Assembly (NCBI RefSeq): GCF_030272615.1
Contig: NC_081410.1
Location: 257,035,533-257,099,532, forward strand
Direction of reading: 5' to 3'
Origin: Cryptomeria japonica
Lineage: Eukaryota > Streptophyta > Pinopsida > Cupressales > Cupressaceae
Length of the DNA stretch: 64,000 nt
Part shown: in pieces, positions 46,990 through 59,827 of the stretch
Position numbering within the stretch: position 1 is the first letter of the stretch
How the letters are laid out: the number at the start of each line of letters is the position of its first letter
Made by a program: the position numbers and the translations under genes
Notes under the pieces: generated by a model
Told to the model about the DNA's origin: nothing
Databases searched by the model: none
The model's input: the letters and a program-made list of their open reading frames with translations, nothing else

Positions 46990-49900
46990 TCTGTACTTTT
47001 TTCACCTTATCTCTCCCCCTTTGACAGCAATACCAAAGATAGGGTGTGCAAGAAAATATTTTGTGCATATATACGCACACACTGAATGACCAAATCTATA
47101 CATGCTTAAGGACATCTGCATATGCCATCTTAAGAAACCCAAGATATGTGTTCCAACTTGCTTGCAACTTCTCCAAAATTGAAACAAAACCTTTTAAAAC
47201 ATAAGCATGAAATTCTATAGCTGCAATCTCAGTTGGTGTCTCCTGAGACATGTTTTGAATGCAATCCATTTTATGATACAATGAGGTGTCTAACCAAGGA
47301 CCAACTAGGTTCTAGAGTTCACTTGTCCGCCTAACCATTCTCTCCTTCTCCTTCTCAAAATTCCTAATCTATTCCATAATAGACAAAATTTGGCCTTCAA
47401 TACTATCTATTAAGGTAGTTGTAGGATCATAAGGCTGACAAATCTGAGCTAACTATCCTTTGCAATTATCTATTTGCTTGTCTATTTCAATAGTAAAATT
47501 TATCAAAACTAGACAAGACTTATAAATTTTACCACCTTCTGTTAAGTCCTCATCAATTAGTTTTAATTCCTTTTCAAGTTGGGCCTTATCATTTCTAATC
47601 ATTTGCAAAAATGTTTGAACTTTGGCATCTTTAAATTTTTCCATAGCCTATCGGGTTGATGCCTTGGTCAAAGTATCAAACTGAGTGGATATGTCATCTA
47701 TTAAGTTCTGAAGCTTACCGGATGAACAAGAATTAGCATCAAGTTGTAGTTCTGGTACCACCTATTCCAAAAATTTAACTGATTTCTCAATAAGTTTCTT
47801 TTCTTCTGATTCTGATTGTGCTAACTCCTGACTGGCTTGTGCTAGGAGAGCAGTAGCAGCAATCATCCTTTCTATTGGAGACATCTTATTGAAGGGTTTA
47901 TCAAAACTGATATTAAACTATGGATAGCTCCCTTGGCTTTGAATTTTGGATGTGTCAATTGCCATAAGAATTGGAGTTTTTGTTACCTTACCCTTTCCTT
48001 TATCTAGTTTTTCATGTTCTTCCTCTACCTTTTTCTCAGCTTCAACATGTCTAGATTTGTCTTGTTTGGGTACCTCATGTGCACCAGCATCGCCACTTGG
48101 TGCACCAACCTCTGCCTCAACTTATTTACCTTTCACCTCAATAGGATCGACTTCAATAAAATCCAAAATTTGTTGGTCTCCAACATCTTGAGTGACTTCC
48201 TCATTTACATCATTTATCAGAGGATTTTCTGACTGAGTGACTTCATCTTGTGAAACTATTTCTACAAGCCAGTTCTCTATGAAACTTCTTTTAGATTCCA
48301 TTGGTTTCTCTCCTTATTTATTCAACTCATCCAACCATCAGAGTGTTGACTCTTTTCTTGCTCCTCAATTCCTTTTTATTTGATAACAAAATTAATCTGT
48401 CAATTTCCTCAATAGTGATACTAGTGCACTGATTGACCAATTCACTCTCCTTTATTTCTCTATCCATTTGGCTAGCAAATTTTCTCCTAGCATCAATTAA
48501 ACTGTACAAATATTTTGGAAGATATTTTTCTAACTCAATCAATGCTTAACTAAATACATCCATGTACAAAACTATATCTTCTTCAATCTACCTTTGATCC
48601 TTATTATCCATATTCTCATAATATATAGAAATATTCTTCAAATTTCCATCTTCAATTATTTTATCTATTAATTCCTAAGTAGACATAGGAGGAATAATGT
48701 TATACTTGGTTTGGTAGATCTCCATCTTACCGGATTCTATTGCCTCATCCAAGTCATATTTTGTCATCTTTCCTTACTTAGGATTGCTTAATAGTACAGG
48801 ATTAGACCTTTCTTTCTTATCCTTCTACTCTTTCCTCTCAGCACCGGATTGGGGTTTCTGAATAACCCTAGAAAACTCTCCTTTCTTTGGAGCCTTAGGA
48901 ATGTCTACATCTAACTTAGTTTTTGATTGCACCAAAGAAACTACCACATACTCTCTTTGGTGTTTCTTCTTCTTCCTCAGAACACCTTTACCCTTTGCAG
49001 ATGAACTGGAGGGTTCTGATTTAGCAAGAGGTGTCTTCACCGGAGGGGGAGAAGATTCTGCCACTTTCACCTTGACTAGAGTAGATGCAGTCTTTTGTTT
49101 CTTTGCTTTTTCAACTACATCCCTAAAAAATCTTGCAACTCTAACCTTTTCATGAGGGTGACCTTCCTCAACGAGGATGTCCTCTACTATTTTTGCAAAT
49201 TTTCTTTTCCTTGTCGGTTCGGTGAACTTGGTGTGTAATTCCTTTGATTTTTCTTGGCAAGTTCCAAACCTTCCTTCTTTATCATCCAAAGGAGCATTAA
49301 GAAAGTTTTGTGAGGAAGCATCCAAAGTCCCTACATCAACCTCATAGCCCATAGGCATTATCCACATTGTCTAGGGTTGAAGCAACTCCATCAGACATTC
49401 ATCTTTGTTAACTATAAAATAGATTGTCCCCTCATATTTCTTCACAATTTCCTTGGGGATTCTGACTCTTTATTTCATCTTGTCCTAAAATTTTTTGAAT
49501 AATGCCCACAATGTAGCATTTTGATTGTCCTTGTTACCAAGTCTATCAAGCCCCTATTTTATCTGTTGGGCCACTGGTCTATCAAAAGCCCACTACACTC
49601 TACCAATTCTGGGGATTTGATTCATAAAGTAAAGTGCTAGATAGATAACCAAGGAACCAAATTTGAAGACATGCTTCTTATCTTTCTTAATTTTCTTCAA
49701 ATTAATCTTCAATTCCTCCAACAGAACACTACACAAATCATAATGAACATCTTCCTTAACCATCTATTAGGTTACATGGATGGTAGTGTCAGATATAGAA
49801 TTCAGTTAGTTATATTGGTACACTTTGTAACCAATTACCATAAGAGGAAACTTAACATCATCTTCCTTGACTATGCATCGGTTAACTTGTTGATGGTAGG

Positions 49901-50346
49901 GTTTGTGACTTTGCGTAGCCCTGGCTTGTCACTAGTTTGATTCAAATAAGTTACTACCCTTATTACTTCTAAAGTTATTTTAGAGGGTTGGTCAAGCCAT
50001 ATAAATTCAGCATGAATTCAACTCAATACATACGTCACCCATTCATTTTCATCAAATGATAGAAAGTTTACAAATTGAGTGAAACCCTTTCTCTACAACT
50101 TTGCAAATTCCGGATAGGGGTTGCTGATCTCATCCATGATGTTGTCAGTATATAGGTCCAAGATATCCTCAGTGTCAGTTTCCTCAATCTTACAATGAAT
50201 ATAGGTTCATGCAGAATGGAAGAGAAGGCTCCAACTAGGTCAACCTCCATGGATTTGTAGGGGTGCTTCTTGAACATAGGACGGAGCCTATCCTTGAACT
50301 CAACAACTAGTGGAGTAACAATGGAAGACAAGGATACCATTTGCAA
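46990..50346 (-). pseudogene. ORF2 of element C, unknown function
   Basis: Begins near MQMVSLSSIVTPLVVEFKDRL (50346) and reads downward through shifted frames. RKGFTQFVNFLSFDENE and WLDQPSKITLEVIRVVT (about 49960-50100) align with the element A ORF2. PMGYEVDVGTL and APLDDKEG (49290-49360) align with PMGYEV and SPLDPKVK of element B. A long K/S/P-rich basic part covers 48825-49250. The coiled-coil tail (47000-47640) with IEFHAYVLKGFVSILEKL ends near 47000. Multiple stops and shifts make it a pseudogene. Function unknown. Confidence 0.6.
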
Positions 50347-50718
50347 TTTTTAGAAAATCGAGCTCAAAAATGTTTTTTGAAAAATACTTTAACTGAATGT
50401 CGAATGACCTAGATCACTCACTAGATCGCTTTTAGCTCACTGATCATCTGGAAACCTTGATCACCTTGTTCTATAGCTCAAAAACACTATTCATAATTTG
50501 AATAATAACTCTCATATTTGCCCTTTTAACTTTGCAAGCCCTAATTTCACTTTGAAATAAATGTGCCTAAGATATCCAACCAGATGCCCTGTTTAACTAC
50601 CGATTGCCAAAATCAGCCATCTAAATCTCGAATATAAACTAAAATTCAATTCCTATCATCTGTAATCCATAGACTATAAATCTCATCAAGGGGTACTATA
50701 AGATTTGTATGAATTTGT

Positions 50719-50729
50719 CTCCCCCTAAG
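50719..50729 (-). other. Internal polypurine motif after gag of element C
   Basis: CTTAGGGGGAG on the minus strand, just after the gag stop; identical in A and B. Confidence 0.6.
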
Positions 50730-50739
50730 GCCAAAAGCC

Positions 50740-51906
50740 CTAGTTACTGGATGAAGATTTTCCATTGGATTCAGGTACAGATCCATTATCTGCCTTAGAT
50801 TCATCCTTCTTTACCCCCATTTCTTATGTTGATCTCTGATCTCATGTACCTTTTCCTTTTCCTTTTCATCTAATTTGTTCTTGTCTACTGGGAGCACTAT
50901 TTTTGCTTCTACAGTACTTTGCAATGTGACCAATTTTGTTGCATACTCTTCAAACAACATTATTCTGCATAGGTCTAAAGTTCATCTGATTTGGTCTTGT
51001 CTTGCACTGATTAGAGATATGTCTGAACATTCCACAAGCATAGCATCTTTTGTTTTGAAATTTAATTATTACTGCTCTACACATATTTGACTTGTGTCCA
51101 AAGTTATTGCATATGAAACACTGACCGATAAAGGTAGAAACATTATTCATATTGTTCATCATTTCATTATTCATCTTATTTCTGCATTGACTTGTCATAT
51201 GACCAAACTTATTGTGATTAAAACATCTACCACTGAATTTATGAGCATTAGGTTGTCTTACCAAAGGATTCTTGCTCTTCTTCTGATCAGGTTTTCCATT
51301 TCCTTATCTAGATCCGGAGGATTCACATTTCTCAAATCCTTAACCTCGCATGTGCTTTCCATGTCTCTGACTTTCCAGGATCTCATCAAGCCTTGTTGAA
51401 CTAGATTTGAATTTTTCTTTGTACTCATTAGCAGTAGAAAGTTCATCTCTCAAGGTAGTAATCTATCTTTCAAGATCTTGACCATTATTCCTTAATTGTG
51501 TCAACTCAAGCTTCAACTGATCATTCTCATAGGTAAGCCTGAAGCATTCATCAACTCTTTCCTTCAATGATTGTGCTAGATTATCCTCATTCTTCTTTTG
51601 GTCCTCAATTTCCTAGGTTAGCCTCATCACAATGGATTGCATCTCATTCTTCAAAGTAGCATTTTCTATCTCAAGCTTGTTAACTTCATCATCTTTGTCC
51701 TGGTATTCCATGATCTGATCTTCTTTCTCCTTCATCTTTTCCATCAACTCCTTCCTCTTCTCTCTACAAACACTTGGTTGATCCTTCAGCTCACTAATGA
51801 ATTCATTAGCAGCATTCAATTTCTTCTTCAATGTATAAATCTCATTTCTAGTTGCATCAAGATCCTCAAGTACCAAATTGAGTTGTCTCTGAAAACCAAA
51901 ATCCAT
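50740..51906 (-). pseudogene. gag: gag-like protein of element C: coiled coil plus four zinc knuckles
   Basis: ATG at 51906 (MDFGFQRQLNLVLEDL). Coiled coil to about 51400 with LKKKLNAANEFISELKDQP. Four knuckles follow at about 50900-51230: CFNHNKFGHMTSQC (second Cys is His), CFICNNFGHKSNMC, CYACGMFRHISNQC, and across a stop-free stretch CRVCNKIGHIAKYC. Three are intact CCHC units. Stops are few and in one frame. Same architecture as A and B. Confidence 0.8.
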
Positions 51907-51962
51907 TGAATCAATCTCTTGGATCTTCCTCAAGTGGTTAATCTTCCTCAGAGGAACTAGGC

Positions 51963-51973
51963 TCTGATACCAA
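51963..51973 (-). other. Primer binding site of element C
   Basis: The complement of CTCTGATACCA, that is TGGTATCAGAG, one base from the LTR. Confidence 0.9.
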
Positions 51974-51974
51974 T

Positions 51975-52918
51975 TGTTAGAATTAGAGATCACTGAGAGC
52001 GGGGATGAATCAATGATCTATCAAAATTCAAATCCACAAACTTATTATTTATCTACCGGTTAGAAATGTATAACACGAAAGAACATAAACATGGAATAAA
52101 TAAACCATAGATCCACAACACCAGAATTTTTACGTGGAAACATAGAAAGGGAAAAACCATGGTGGGGCTGGAACCCACAATATTCATATACTATGGCCAG
52201 GAGTACATAAATATTACACAGATGGGGAATGCACTTGCATTCATGCTCATTGCTCAAATACAATGACCCGAAAGGCTACAACTTCAAGGAAGTCTCACTG
52301 ACTTACAATTTGATTACAATAAGAAAATATAATGAAATAAAATTTGAGATAGTATTTGAAAATGTAGGAATGAGTTTCAGTTAAGAACTAGATCTCTGAC
52401 TATACCCACTCTGCAAATACTTTGTTTTTGTCTAAGTTAGCTACCGGATTATCTGTAAACCAAATGCGCACATGAAACTATGCTCAATCACACCAAAATG
52501 GATCACCACAATAGTATTACATTGAAAACCAATCACCAAATCAATCTTATATATCTGATCTTAACATAAAAGTAATCTCCTTCAAGTCGGCTTCAGGAAG
52601 TGTAAAATGTAGTCACATGTCTACTTCAATCTTGAACAAAACATAGCACCCAACCAAAAGATTACAATCACATACTTTCTAAGGATCTTTCCTTTCACCA
52701 AGAACATGAGATCAACCACCAAAGTCACCGCAATCATCAGAAGTCATTCTGGACCAAAACATTACCAAGATAGCCATGTTTTACCAATTAACCGCCTGCT
52801 TCCAGATATGATGAATCATGATCACCGAATTGAATCACCACGAAGTGTTGCCATCAATGACAACCCTAGACTAATAAGTAGCTACTGAAAGTAGCCTGAT
52901 GAGTGTCAATTACCAACA
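51975..52918 (-). repeat. 5' LTR of element C
   Basis: Plus-strand TGTTAGAATT to TTACCAACA, 944 bases, partner of 45902-46843. Confidence 0.9.
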
Positions 52919-52923
52919 GTTAT

Positions 52924-53575
52924 AAAAGCATCTTAAATGAAATTCAATGATTTCCATGTTGTTCTCTTCATTTGTGCTCTAAAATCTTGTTAAATTAATA
53001 AATCAATGATTTTTGGTTTTACTTCTGCACTGTGTTGTTGAATTTGTATGAATAAGAGATTATTCTAAAGTAGAAGATTAAATTTCTTTATTCATTTAGA
53101 AGGATTCTATAGAGATCAAATTTGGTTAGGTTGCAATTGGGAGATTAATTTATGCTATGACTAATATTGAAATGTTAATTGTATAAGAGGAGATGTTGCA
53201 ATACATGCATATTTTATATTATAATAATGGTTCATATAGCCCAATAGATTGGCACTAGTCATAAGATTGTATTTCTAACCTTGGCATCTAAAACAAAAGA
53301 AAATATATCAATATTTATATTTTTTTATTTTTTTTTTGAATTTAAGTTTTAAGTTGTAGGACTAATTGGCTCTCACTATGACTCTGGATACATTAGTTCA
53401 AGATAAAAGCCATATCCTGTGAGTTCAAGAATTTCTCTTATTCACATAGTATATTGAGAGCACATATGTTATAGTACTGAAAAAGGAGAATTAGGAATAT
53501 TAAAGTACTATTGAAGGGATACCCGCCTAGGTCTAACAGAGCCTAAAGTATAGAGGATATAACTAGTTCCTTATG
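52924..53575 (+). other. AT-rich end of unit E and unassigned junction
   Basis: AATAAATC near 52982 may be the poly(A) signal of unit E. No ORF or repeat is recognised. The right boundary of E is somewhere here and I could not fix it. Confidence 0.3.
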
Positions 53576-53579
53576 CCTG

Positions 53580-55102
53580 GTTATTATCTTGTCAATTGGC
53601 CACTGATCCAAACCCTTGAACTTTTAGGTTGTCTTCTCATAGAGGATATTTGGAACCATTGGTTGGAAGCACCAGTAGTAAATGAAATGTCAACAGGACA
53701 TGGAAAGATATTGTGTTCTTCAGGAAAAAAGGGGTCACCTTGGATAGGATGGTTAGGGATGATGGGATCATCAAAGAAAATAAGATCTTGGTCAAAATAT
53801 GGATGCAATGGGAAAGCTTTAAGATCTTTATCTTGATCTATTTCAAGACTTGTTTCTTTATTATTTGGATCATCCTCTTGACATGGGCTATGATTTTGAA
53901 TGTGTGGGGGATTTTAGAAAGGAATCAATTTTTTTGGCATGAGGGCAATGGACTTTGCATGGAACTCTCCAAAATGGGACCATATGGTGTGATTGAATCT
54001 TTCATTTATGAAGCATGGAAGGGACTTGCACCATGAATTGGATTATCTTGGAAACCTATTGTGAATAGCCCTTGGCAAGTTGCATCATTGGTTGTATCAT
54101 TTGATGGAGATTTGTGTGGACTGCTCTTGTGAAACTTCAGGGGATGAGGAAATCATGGGAGATATGGAGGCTACTCGAGAGATAATTTATTGATGGAAGG
54201 ATGATCCATTACTAGACATGGGAAGACGATCATGTTCAGAAACTCCATTGTGTACAACCTAGTTGTTGAAGAAAATTGTCAAGAAGTTTAGATAGGCATT
54301 TTCATTGTTTGGGTTATCTTGTTTGTGATATCACTCCAACATTTGCATGTTGCAGGGTAGTTGTTTATTGACCTTGTTGTGTGATAGGTGATACATTGAT
54401 CATGTTTGGTTGATGTCAAAAGGGTGGTGTGTTTATAACTACATATGTGTTTGTTCGGGACACCCTTTGTGGTGTATTTAAAGACATAATAGGATATTTA
54501 CTGATATGTGATGCAACCAAAGGCAAATTCATTTGTGTAATTGTATGTGACCTTAGTAGGGGTTGACTTGTTTGCACGATCACTTATGGAACTAGGAGTT
54601 GTGTGGTTGATTCAGGAACACATGGTTGCATCACACAAAAAATTGGTTCAATCTTTGGTGGTGGCCCTTGTTGAATTATACCAAACTCAAGTTGTGTTGG
54701 GTTAAACATTATTTGATTCAAAATATGATTAATGGAGTTTAATGAGGGTTGGTCCATTGAGGCTTGATTTGGGACTTGATTGAATGAGGTTTGATTTGGG
54801 ATTTGATTGTATGAGGTTTGATTTGGAATTTGATCAAATGAGATTTGATGTGTCTTCATTGTTTGAAATCACTTTCTCATGTTTATTTGTGAGAGGACAA
54901 ATAGTATGTTTGATATTGCAATGAGAGCTTGTACATCAATTGGCTCTAAATTTGTATTGGGATGTTTAAATTTTTGAAATAATTTGGCCATCTGGGATCT
55001 AGTCTCTTTAATTTTTTTAACTTTGTATTCCAAGATCTCTATTTATCGAGCTAGTTTTTCTTCAAGTGATGGAGAAAAAAGGATAACCTTTTGTTTGGTC
55101 AT
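53580..55102 (-). pseudogene. gag: gag-like ORF of a minus-strand gypsy element
   Basis: ATG at 55102 (MTKQKVILFSPSLEEKLAR). A short coiled coil (KVKKIKETRSQMAKLFQKF) is followed by an imperfect hepta/octapeptide repeat around NQIPNQTSFNQVPNQ (about 54740-54850), coded by a TTGATTTGGGA-type tandem repeat on the plus strand. A P/D/F-rich part (FFDDPIIPNHPIQGDPFFPE) runs from 53580 to about 53800. Stops are frequent. I recognise no capsid domain with certainty; gag is inferred from position downstream of an LTR and leader. Confidence 0.45.
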
Positions 55103-55584
55103 GATAAGTTTGGTGCACATTTTGGGACATGTATATGTTAAATTGACATGATTGATTGGTTGATTACAATGATATGGTCCCATGAGAGTAGGAAGGTTGA
55201 TAAAGGGATGATTCTCTTTCCATTATAAGGTCACCTTCTCTATGATACTGGTAACACCAAGTCATTATGCTTGTTTTAGAAAAAGATCAAGGATGTTTGG
55301 TGGTGAAAATGGGTCAATGTTTTGATTTTTTTATTGTTTTTTTGGAATCTTTGATATTTTTGAATGAAATGAGATGCACCTAAGGATGAAAAATGCAACG
55401 CTATATTTTTTGAATTTTTGAGATTTTTTGGAAAATGAGTAAGATGCAAATTAAGGATAATTGACCTATGTTTTTGTTGTTTTTGAGATTTTGGAATTTT
55501 TGAGACTACAAACCTAAAGGTGCGACTTTGAGAAAACTGTCACAAAGTCAAGACCTCTAAAGGAAAAAGGGACAAGATTATGAT
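55103..55584 (-). other. Leader of the gypsy gag, inner part
   Basis: No ORF is convincing; it contains repeated TTTTTGAGATTTT-type runs. It continues beyond solo LTR K at 57631-58549. Confidence 0.35.
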
Positions 55585-55589
55585 AATGT

Positions 55590-57625
55590 TGTTGAATATC
55601 CAGGCAACTGAGAGGGGGGTGAATTAGTTGATAACTTAAATTAATTCCTTTCATTCTTTTCACATATAGACCAACTAACAGAATTAACTAAGATAGATAT
55701 AGTGTGAAAACATAAACATACAACATATCACACAATGAACACCAGATGATGTGGAAAACCCTAGAAGGGAAAAACCATATAGAATGTTAGTTCTCAATAT
55801 ACAACATCAGTTAAGGTGACACTAGTTAAGGTGATTTTTAAAAAGGGTGGCTCACTGCCAAAGAAAGAGAGAAAGAAAGAAAGAATACACCACTGAAACA
55901 AAATCTATAAAACCAAATTCCTTCCAGTGCTTCAATACAAACACACTCTCACATATCACCAATAGTCATATTTTTTCTTTCTAGTCCTGTATATCTTCAA
56001 TAAAAATGTCACACTTTTTCATGCTAGCACAATCAGATCATCCTCATATATATATTGTCTTCCGGGAAGCATAATCTTCTAAGTTGGCCAAGACAAGGAT
56101 ATAAAATAGGTCCACACTAAACATTCTAGTGGTGGGAAGGAATGAGAAGTAAGCCATATCACAACACACATTAATGGTCAAATCAACACATTACAACCAT
56201 TATAGATTCTAGACACAAATCATGACTCACACACTACATCAAATTTGCTATACATATTCAAATTTTGGACTTAATCTGGACCCAAACATCATTTCCCAAA
56301 ACACCAAAAATAAGAATGGAACCAAGATACACATTAATACCATAAATCAACTGGTAGACTTATAAAGTACTAAGGGGGGGATGAATCAGTGACACTAAAA
56401 ACAATACTACTTTAAACACTAACAGGTAGATATACTTAATAAGTTTACTCAACACTATTCATGCAATCCAAAATGATATTAAAGCATCCACACTAAGTAA
56501 AACATCCACCATAACACAAGTTTTTATACGTGGAAAACCCAAATGGTAGAAACCATGGTGAGATGGGACTCACAAGTTAACTAACTACAGTAATAGGTAA
56601 CTGATCGGTTAAGGTCTACAAAAGTGCTTTGCTAGGAGAAAATCCTATTAAAGATCCCAAAGCTCTGTTAAGAGATATACCCTATTAGGAGTAACCTCGG
56701 TAGAGGATTTCTAAATCCAAACTAATGGATCACCTTGTTAAAGGATTTGTACAATGAAGCTTGTTAGAGCTTACCCAGTTAGGGGATTTGACTATTGTAG
56801 TGATTAGAAAACAACAGGTGGTGTGATCTAGAAGTAGCACAACTTGCTTGAATAGATCCTCTTTTGCACACTCAAAACTGCATCACCAACATATTCTACA
56901 ATGCCTTCAATAAATTAACAATTCTATCTTCACATCAAATCATCTCATATCATGTCTCTAAAATAGTTCATCAAAATGTAATTATATAGACATTTAGATT
57001 TCATGTCAGCTTTAGAAAGTATATCATAATTTCCTAGGTGTAGTGTATTTGGAAATTCAAACATAGCTCATCACAAATTATTGCCAAAATTTGTCGATTA
57101 GGGTAACTCATCACACAATCAATGAATACCAGTTGAAACATCGATACCAATTAGAGTTAACCATTTCAACATGTAAACTGATTGTCCTCCATTGCTTCTT
57201 TGATGGTCTTCACTGAATCTTCAAGTTGATGTCAAGTTATTCCTGCATATACTAGTTGTCTAAATGTACCGGTTTGACACTCTCTAAACCATCATAAACT
57301 AAACTTCCAATACCGGTTGCAATACAAGTAACTTTAGAAGTGATACCGGTAGACAATGTGAACATATGTGTTTGTACATGTTCCATCAATGACAACATAT
57401 GAAGTCATTCATTACAATCATCATCAAGCCAACATCAACACCATATCCGATAACCAGAAATATTTGAATCATCAACAACACATCTGATCTATCAACACAT
57501 CTTCCAGAGCATCAAATATTTTAGGAACACATATTTTTTATCACCAACAACAAGAACATCAATGACAAGCATTATGTTGAAATCGATGACAACCACTCAT
57601 AATCATCAACAACATATCTGCAATA
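55590..57625 (-). mobile_element. Solo LTR K, with solo LTR J inside
   Basis: Plus-strand TGTTGAATATCC to CTGCAATA (decayed CAACA-type end), with exact target duplication AATGT at 55585-55589 and 57626-57630. Subtracting J leaves about 949 bases, close to the LTR of element C. It contains a GAAA microsatellite at about 55864-55885 and the ACTGAGAGGGGGGTGAATTAG end typical of these LTRs. Confidence 0.8.
56352..57433 (-). mobile_element. Solo LTR J, family of element B
   Basis: Plus-strand TGGTAGACTT to AAGCCAACA, 1082 bases, with exact target duplication TCAAC at 56347-56351 and 57434-57438. On the minus strand it carries TTGTCATTGATGG near its start, ACCGG-rich U3 sequence, and the CCATCTCACCATGGTTT block that matches element B LTRs. 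It sits in K, so it is the younger of the two. Confidence 0.85.
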
Positions 57626-57630
57626 AATGT

Positions 57631-58549
57631 CATGCACATAGCTAGACTAATGAGCTAGGGTTTGACCTAATAGTGATTGAAAATGAGTAAAAATGTTGAC
57701 AAGTTGTTGACTTCTTTGACAATAATGCAAGGTTTGATCCTAAGATTTTATATTCTTGGATTCCAAAATTTTGATTTTATGGTCTAAGTGTAAAATAAAA
57801 ATTGATCTATAATGAGGACAGTGATGCTAAAAGGGATAATTAAACCTATAACTTAGGTAGAATGCAATACTATGCAAAGATAATCTAAGGTGATAATGGG
57901 GACAATGCAAAGATGAATCTATGACAAAGGAATGATTATGAATTCTATCCTAAGATGTCTTGCCTCGAATTAATCTAGGACGAGACATATGACAATTATA
58001 CAAGTTTTCCCTAAAAATGATTTTTAGGATAAAGCCAAGATTTAAGACCTAGGATATGGAAACTTATGAAAACTATTATGAAATTATCTAGGGGAAATGG
58101 AAATGGACCTAAGACTTGTGAAAAATATAAGATATGAGGCAACATGCAAGCTATTATGAGATGATATGGAGAAAATGGGAATGGACCTAAGACTTGAGAA
58201 AACTTATGACTTATGCAAAGCTTATGCTATGACTTTAGGATGACCAATATGCAAATATGTAAATTTATAGTGAAATCTAGGTATGGTTGAGACAAGTTTG
58301 AGATAGTTAGAGATTTTACATTGTTTTAATTTGTTGGTCAAATTGGACAAGTTTATTTGTTCGATGGCTAGAAATGTTTGAAGTCTTTTTTGGACAAGTT
58401 TGGATTTTGAAATGGCAATGTTTAGCATCAACAGTCATAGAAGACAAGTAGACAGAATTGGATGTTTGTGACATGACTCTAAAACACATTCAGAGTTGAA
58501 AAGGAGGCCTAAATTAGCCTTGTCATGCTCTGTGAAGTGTACATGTTCC
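57631..58549 (-). other. Leader of the gypsy gag, outer part
   Basis: Between the LTR at 58550-59531 and solo LTR K. Contains two diverged copies of an ATGGACCTAAGACTTG segment (about 58100 and 58180) and no ORF. Confidence 0.35.
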
Positions 58550-59531
58550 TGCAAACACAATGCACTCAATAAATCATTACAAGCAATGGTTAGTGAATTA
58601 AATCAAAGAAAGACAAAACCATAGCTAACCGATCTATCGCCTCCTAGTAAATGCGAGTATAAATTTTGCTCTCAGATCTTGGTATGCAAACTCTAGTGAC
58701 TTGTCTACACTTAAATGGAGGATTTAAATGATGAAGATGCATGATCTAGCAAGAATAGCATGATTAAGCTACATGATTTCATGATTATTCTAGAAAATAA
58801 GCTAGAATGAAGATGCAATTAAGCTAAGATTGAACATGATAACATTGCTAAAATGATAAGCTAGAAGCTAGATGCCTATATTAACAATGCATAAGATGAG
58901 ATGAAATTGGGACCCTTTGTGCTCCAAAATAAGGTCTATTTATAGGAATTCCCAAGGCTAAGGGTGAGGTGGTAAGAATCAACGGTCAAGATTGATTTGA
59001 AGATATGAATGGTTAAATTGGAGGAGGTTGGCAAAGGGGTTGGATTAAAGGGAACATTTGTCATCTCTATGGTGATAAGTGTCAAGAGGCTTCTAGAAGA
59101 GGTTAGATGAAAGGGAACACTTAATGACAAGTGACACAAAGCTTCTAGAAGAGGTTGGATAAAAGGGGACATGGTGATAAGTAGAATGGGTTAGGTTTAG
59201 GAGTGGTAGAAGTTAGGGGAATTTGAATTTAAAAATTTAAATAATGGGAAAAGGATAATTAATTTCCACAACTCATGAATTTGATTTGTTTTAATTAATT
59301 AGGGGATTTAGAAGAAAGGATTTTGATGGGGGGAATTAATTAATTTGAATTAATTAATTAAAGGGGATTATTGAAATGAACCTATTAAATAAATCCTTAG
59401 ATTTATTAATAAGTAGATGAAAGGGGAAATTTAATCAAATTGTTTATGAATTGAATTAAATTGGGAAGGAGGATTAATTAAATAATTGCTTATTTAATTA
59501 ATTACCTTCAGACCATTTTTAGGTGTATACA
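58550..59531 (-). repeat. LTR of the minus-strand gypsy element (inner end uncertain)
   Basis: On the minus strand it begins TGTATACACCT directly after a polypurine tract (AGAGGGGCAAAA, complement at 59532-59543). TATAAATA at about 58934-58941 is the TATA box, and AATAAATC-like signals lie downstream. The AT-rich TTAATTAATT blocks at 59230-59510 are typical of such LTRs. The end near 58550 (TTTGCA) is a guess. Confidence 0.55.
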
Positions 59532-59827
59532 TTTTGCCCCTCTTTGAAGCAAGGTGTGATCATGCGTTGATTCAAAGAATAATCTCATTTTAATGTTGAT
59601 ATTGGTTTGATAGGATTCCCCGGCTCTTGATTGCTAAATTCTAGTACGATGATGCCCCCTCAGGAGATCAATTGAGATAATTGATCTTTGGAGTTTTTTA
59701 GATTTTTTGCAAAATTGATATCCCGATAGATTTGATTTGATTTCTGCAATGGTGTTTGATGAAAATGTGAGTTCTTTTATTAGCTCAATTGCTTAGATTG
59801 GTAAGATTGATAAGTTCTAGATTCAGT

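Larger units (their letters stand above)
45902..52918 (-). mobile_element. Element C: gag-only LTR retrotransposon with ORF2
   Basis: LTRs 45902-46843 (942 bases) and 51975-52918 (944 bases). Flanks CTTAT (45897-45901) and GTTAT (52919-52923) agree at four of five bases. The minus strand holds a Met-tRNA primer site, a four-knuckle gag, the CTTAGGGGGAG motif, a long ORF2 and a polypurine tract. There is no pol. It sits in the 3' part of unit E. Confidence 0.9.

Noticed and set aside
52706-52888. Short plus-strand ORF in the right end of element C
   Set aside because: Inside the LTR of C, no homologous frame kept in the other LTR.
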